A stretch of 32,352 nucleotides of DNA, taken from the NCBI GenBank assembly GCA_020060765.1, contig JAGUZQ010000117.1, forward strand, positions 1 through 32,352, read 5' to 3'. The first letter of the stretch is position 1; each line of letters opens with the position of its first letter. The position numbers and the translations under genes are program-made. This document shows, one piece after another, positions 31,522 through 32,352 of the stretch. The notes beneath the pieces were generated by a model that saw only the letters and a program-made list of their open reading frames with translations, did not search any database and was not told where the DNA came from. This stretch comes from Planctomycetota bacterium. GTDB lineage: Bacteria > Planctomycetota > SZUA-567.

Positions 31522-31806
31522 GGTGCGTGCCGCACGGGCATATTGCGCAAGCGTATTCTTCCGCGCGCCCTTCGTTCGCGACCTCACCTAACCCATCCAG
31601 GCAGATGTGTGGGAGCAGCCGGAGGCGATGCTGACACCGACGCGGTTTAGGCGGTGTTTAGCATCGTCGGAGGCGCGACTACGCAGATGCCGGTCGAATA
31701 ACTGGAAGCCAAAAACTATCTGCGGGTATATCCGCGACCAGCGGAAGCGCGGTTGCTATTTAACCACCCGCACTCGCTTGCGAAGTATGCCAGTGCGGCA
31801 CGCACC
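31522..31806. repeat. Inverted 32-bp repeats around the hairpin element
   Basis: GGTGCGTGCCGCACGGGCAT, continuing to 31553, is repeated inverted at 31775-31806. The same sequence occurs at 13041-13067. The 31796-31825 part is CGGCACGCAC in three tandem copies. Confidence 0.65.
31596..31693. repeat. 100-bp hairpin element, copy 2
   Basis: TCCAGGCAGATG to GCAGATGCCGG. CGATGCT (31626-31632) pairs with AGCATCG (31660-31666), and the inner stem is CACCG/CGGTG against TATCG/CGATA in copy 1. Confidence 0.8.
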
Positions 31807-31831
31807 GGCACGCACCGGCACGCACCGCACC

Positions 31832-31873
31832 AAACGAATAACGCCTTCCGCTGGGGGAAGGCGTCGTTCGTTT
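31832..31873 (-). terminator. Terminator after the short basic gene
   Basis: An 18-bp inverted repeat (AAACGAATAACGCCTTCC with 16 of 18 matches) around a 6-nt loop, 20 nt past the stop codon. The stem is GC-rich inside and ends in T-runs on both strands (TTTT on the plus strand, CGTTT on the minus strand), so it may work in both directions. Confidence 0.7.
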
Positions 31874-31892
31874 TCTTGAGCCGATAAAAGCC

Positions 31893-32051
31893 TTAGAGTT
31901 GACGCAAGGCTCCGGTGCGGCGATGGGGATGGGTGCCTCTCTTGAGCTTGACCGCGCGCTTGGCGGTCTGATGGGCTTTCATCCTGACGCGAATCCGACG
32001 CCGCGCCTTTGCCTGCGCCGCGCGCTCGGCTTTCTTGGTAGTCTTGGGCAT
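31893..32051 (-). CDS. Short, highly basic protein (52 aa), possibly ribosome-associated
   Basis: A 52 aa protein beginning MPKTTKKAERAAQAKARRR and ending THPHRRTGALRQL. It has 19 Lys or Arg and one acidic residue. I do not recognise a family; the N-terminal half resembles the basic helix of ribosomal protein bS20, but it is much shorter, so that is only a suggestion. The gene is supported by GAGG 8 nt before ATG 32051, by a near-consensus promoter at 32095-32123 and by a terminator at 31832-31873, which together make a complete single-gene transcript. Such high basicity and strong signals suggest an abundant nucleic-acid-binding or ribosomal protein. Confidence 0.8.
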   Translation of the reverse strand: MPKTTKKAERAAQAKARRRIRVRMKAHQTAKRAVKLKRGTHPHRRTGALRQL

Positions 32052-32094
32052 TAGTCTATCCTCAAATCAAAAACCGTTAATGACGAAAGAAAGG

Positions 32095-32123
32095 AATTTA
32101 ACCGCAAGCCCCGGCGCTGTCAA
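32095..32123 (-). promoter_or_regulatory. Strong promoter of the short basic gene
   Basis: On the minus strand a perfect TTGACA (32123-32118), 17 nt, then TAAATT (32100-32095). The GC-rich stretch just after the -35 box is followed by a leader of about 40 nt to the ATG. Confidence 0.7.
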
Positions 32124-32159
32124 CCCTAATCCCGCCAATTTTTCATATTTCGCGATTCT

Positions 32160-32193
32160 AAAAAAACACGCCGCCGACAACGCGGCAGCGTGT
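32160..32193 (-). terminator. Intrinsic terminator after the Gly/Ala-rich gene
   Basis: On the minus strand ACACGCTGCCGCG-ttgt-CGGCGGCGTGT is followed by TTTTTT. It has an 11-bp stem with one mismatch and a clear T-run, 25 nt after the stop codon. Confidence 0.85.
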
Positions 32194-32217
32194 TGATACA
32201 GGTGTGTTTGTTTTCGC

Positions 32218-32352
32218 TCAGGTGTTGATGTTGATTTCGCCGATGTAGCTGTTGTCGGTCGCGTCGCCGCCAGCGGCGCCCATCGCGCCAGCGCCAGCGC
32301 CAGCCGAGCCGCCCATGGAACCAGCGGAAGCACCCGCACCCGCGCAACCGGC
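32218..32352 (-). CDS. C-terminus of a Gly/Ala-rich protein (partial)
   Basis: The frame enters from the right window edge and ends with TGA at 32220-32218. The 44 visible residues are almost only Gly, Ala and Ser with two Met (for example GGSAGAGAGAMGAAGG) and finish with a different tail, DATDNSYIGEININT. The protein start and any family signature are outside the window. The clear terminator 25 nt downstream supports this frame as the 3' end of a real gene. The alternative frames in this stretch have no support. A low-complexity Gly/Ala tail can be a flexible linker, a surface-exposed or a structural segment; no choice is possible from this part. Confidence 0.65.
   Translation of the reverse strand, partial: AGCAGAGASAGSMGGSAGAGAGAMGAAGGDATDNSYIGEININT

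Larger units (their letters stand above)
31435..31892. other. Intergenic region with nested repeats
   Basis: A 458 bp spacer. It contains a 32-bp sequence (31522-31553) inverted at 31775-31806 (29 of 32 matches), enclosing the second copy of the 100-bp hairpin element (31596-31693), then a 10-bp tandem repeat (31796-31825) and a terminator (31832-31873). No gene is convincing; a 90-codon plus-strand frame runs through these repeats. Confidence 0.6.

Noticed and set aside
31796..31825. Three tandem CGGCACGCAC units as a CRISPR-like array
   Set aside because: The units are adjacent without spacers; this is a simple tandem repeat.
31607..31879. 90-codon plus-strand frame in the spacer before the dehydrogenase
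   Set aside because: It runs through the hairpin element, the inverted repeats and the terminator, so coding is unlikely.
32067..32339. 90-codon minus-strand frame at the right edge
   Set aside because: It crosses an intrinsic terminator and the promoter of the short basic gene; the Gly/Ala-rich frame is better supported.

Overview
The window looks like a chromosomal segment of a moderately GC-rich Gram-negative bacterium, most likely of the PVC superphylum and possibly Lentisphaerota. The reasons are an LPS-type GT9 glycosyltransferase, a SpoVG protein carrying an inserted zinc ribbon, membrane-anchored Ser/Thr kinase and secreted HEAT-repeat proteins, and a very large GH106-like glycoside hydrolase. 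This placement is inference from gene content; there is no rRNA or other marker gene here. Almost every gene lies on the minus strand; comB is the only convincing plus-strand gene.

Layout, left to right. 1-99: end of an IS4-type transposase fragment. 518-3652: large glycoside hydrolase. 3966-6967: secreted protein plus Ser/Thr kinase operon with its own promoter. 7351-9906: MFS transporter, UPF0178 protein and a methyltransferase. 10187-10450: small cupin. 10594-15952: CheA, a single-domain response regulator and a double-receiver hybrid histidine kinase. 16075-18460: secreted STN/HEAT-repeat protein coupled to a polytopic membrane protein. 18557-19477: GT9 glycosyltransferase. 19665-20935: ispE-spoVG. 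21124-25887: cysteine desulfurase, PilZ protein, IscU scaffold, ApbE and an ankyrin protein. 26131-28595: comB convergent with a DUF362/ferredoxin protein and a CDP-alcohol phosphatidyltransferase. 29013-31434: FxsA, an alpha/beta hydrolase and a 2-hydroxyacid dehydrogenase. 31893-32051: a short, very basic protein absent from ordinary ORF lists. 32218-32352: C-terminus of a Gly/Ala-rich protein.

Functional themes are iron-sulfur and flavin maturation (IscS, IscU, ApbE), signal transduction (CheA, receiver proteins, PilZ, Ser/Thr kinase), envelope and lipid synthesis (GT9, IspE, PgsA-like), and carbohydrate breakdown (glycoside hydrolase, esterase-like hydrolase).

The most unusual content is between the genes. 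Nearly every larger spacer carries palindromic or inverted-repeat DNA of several families: a roughly 100 bp hairpin element in two copies with compensatory base changes in its stem; a roughly 140 bp element bounded by tandem GGGACTAA words in inverted orientation, also in two copies; other spacers bounded by inverted short words of different sequence; a 165 bp MITE-like element inside one of these, with 10-14 bp direct repeats; ATTCCC-N8-GGGAAT palindromes; and CCTCCCC/GGGGAGG hairpin repeats. No tRNA, rRNA, CRISPR array or riboswitch was recognised.
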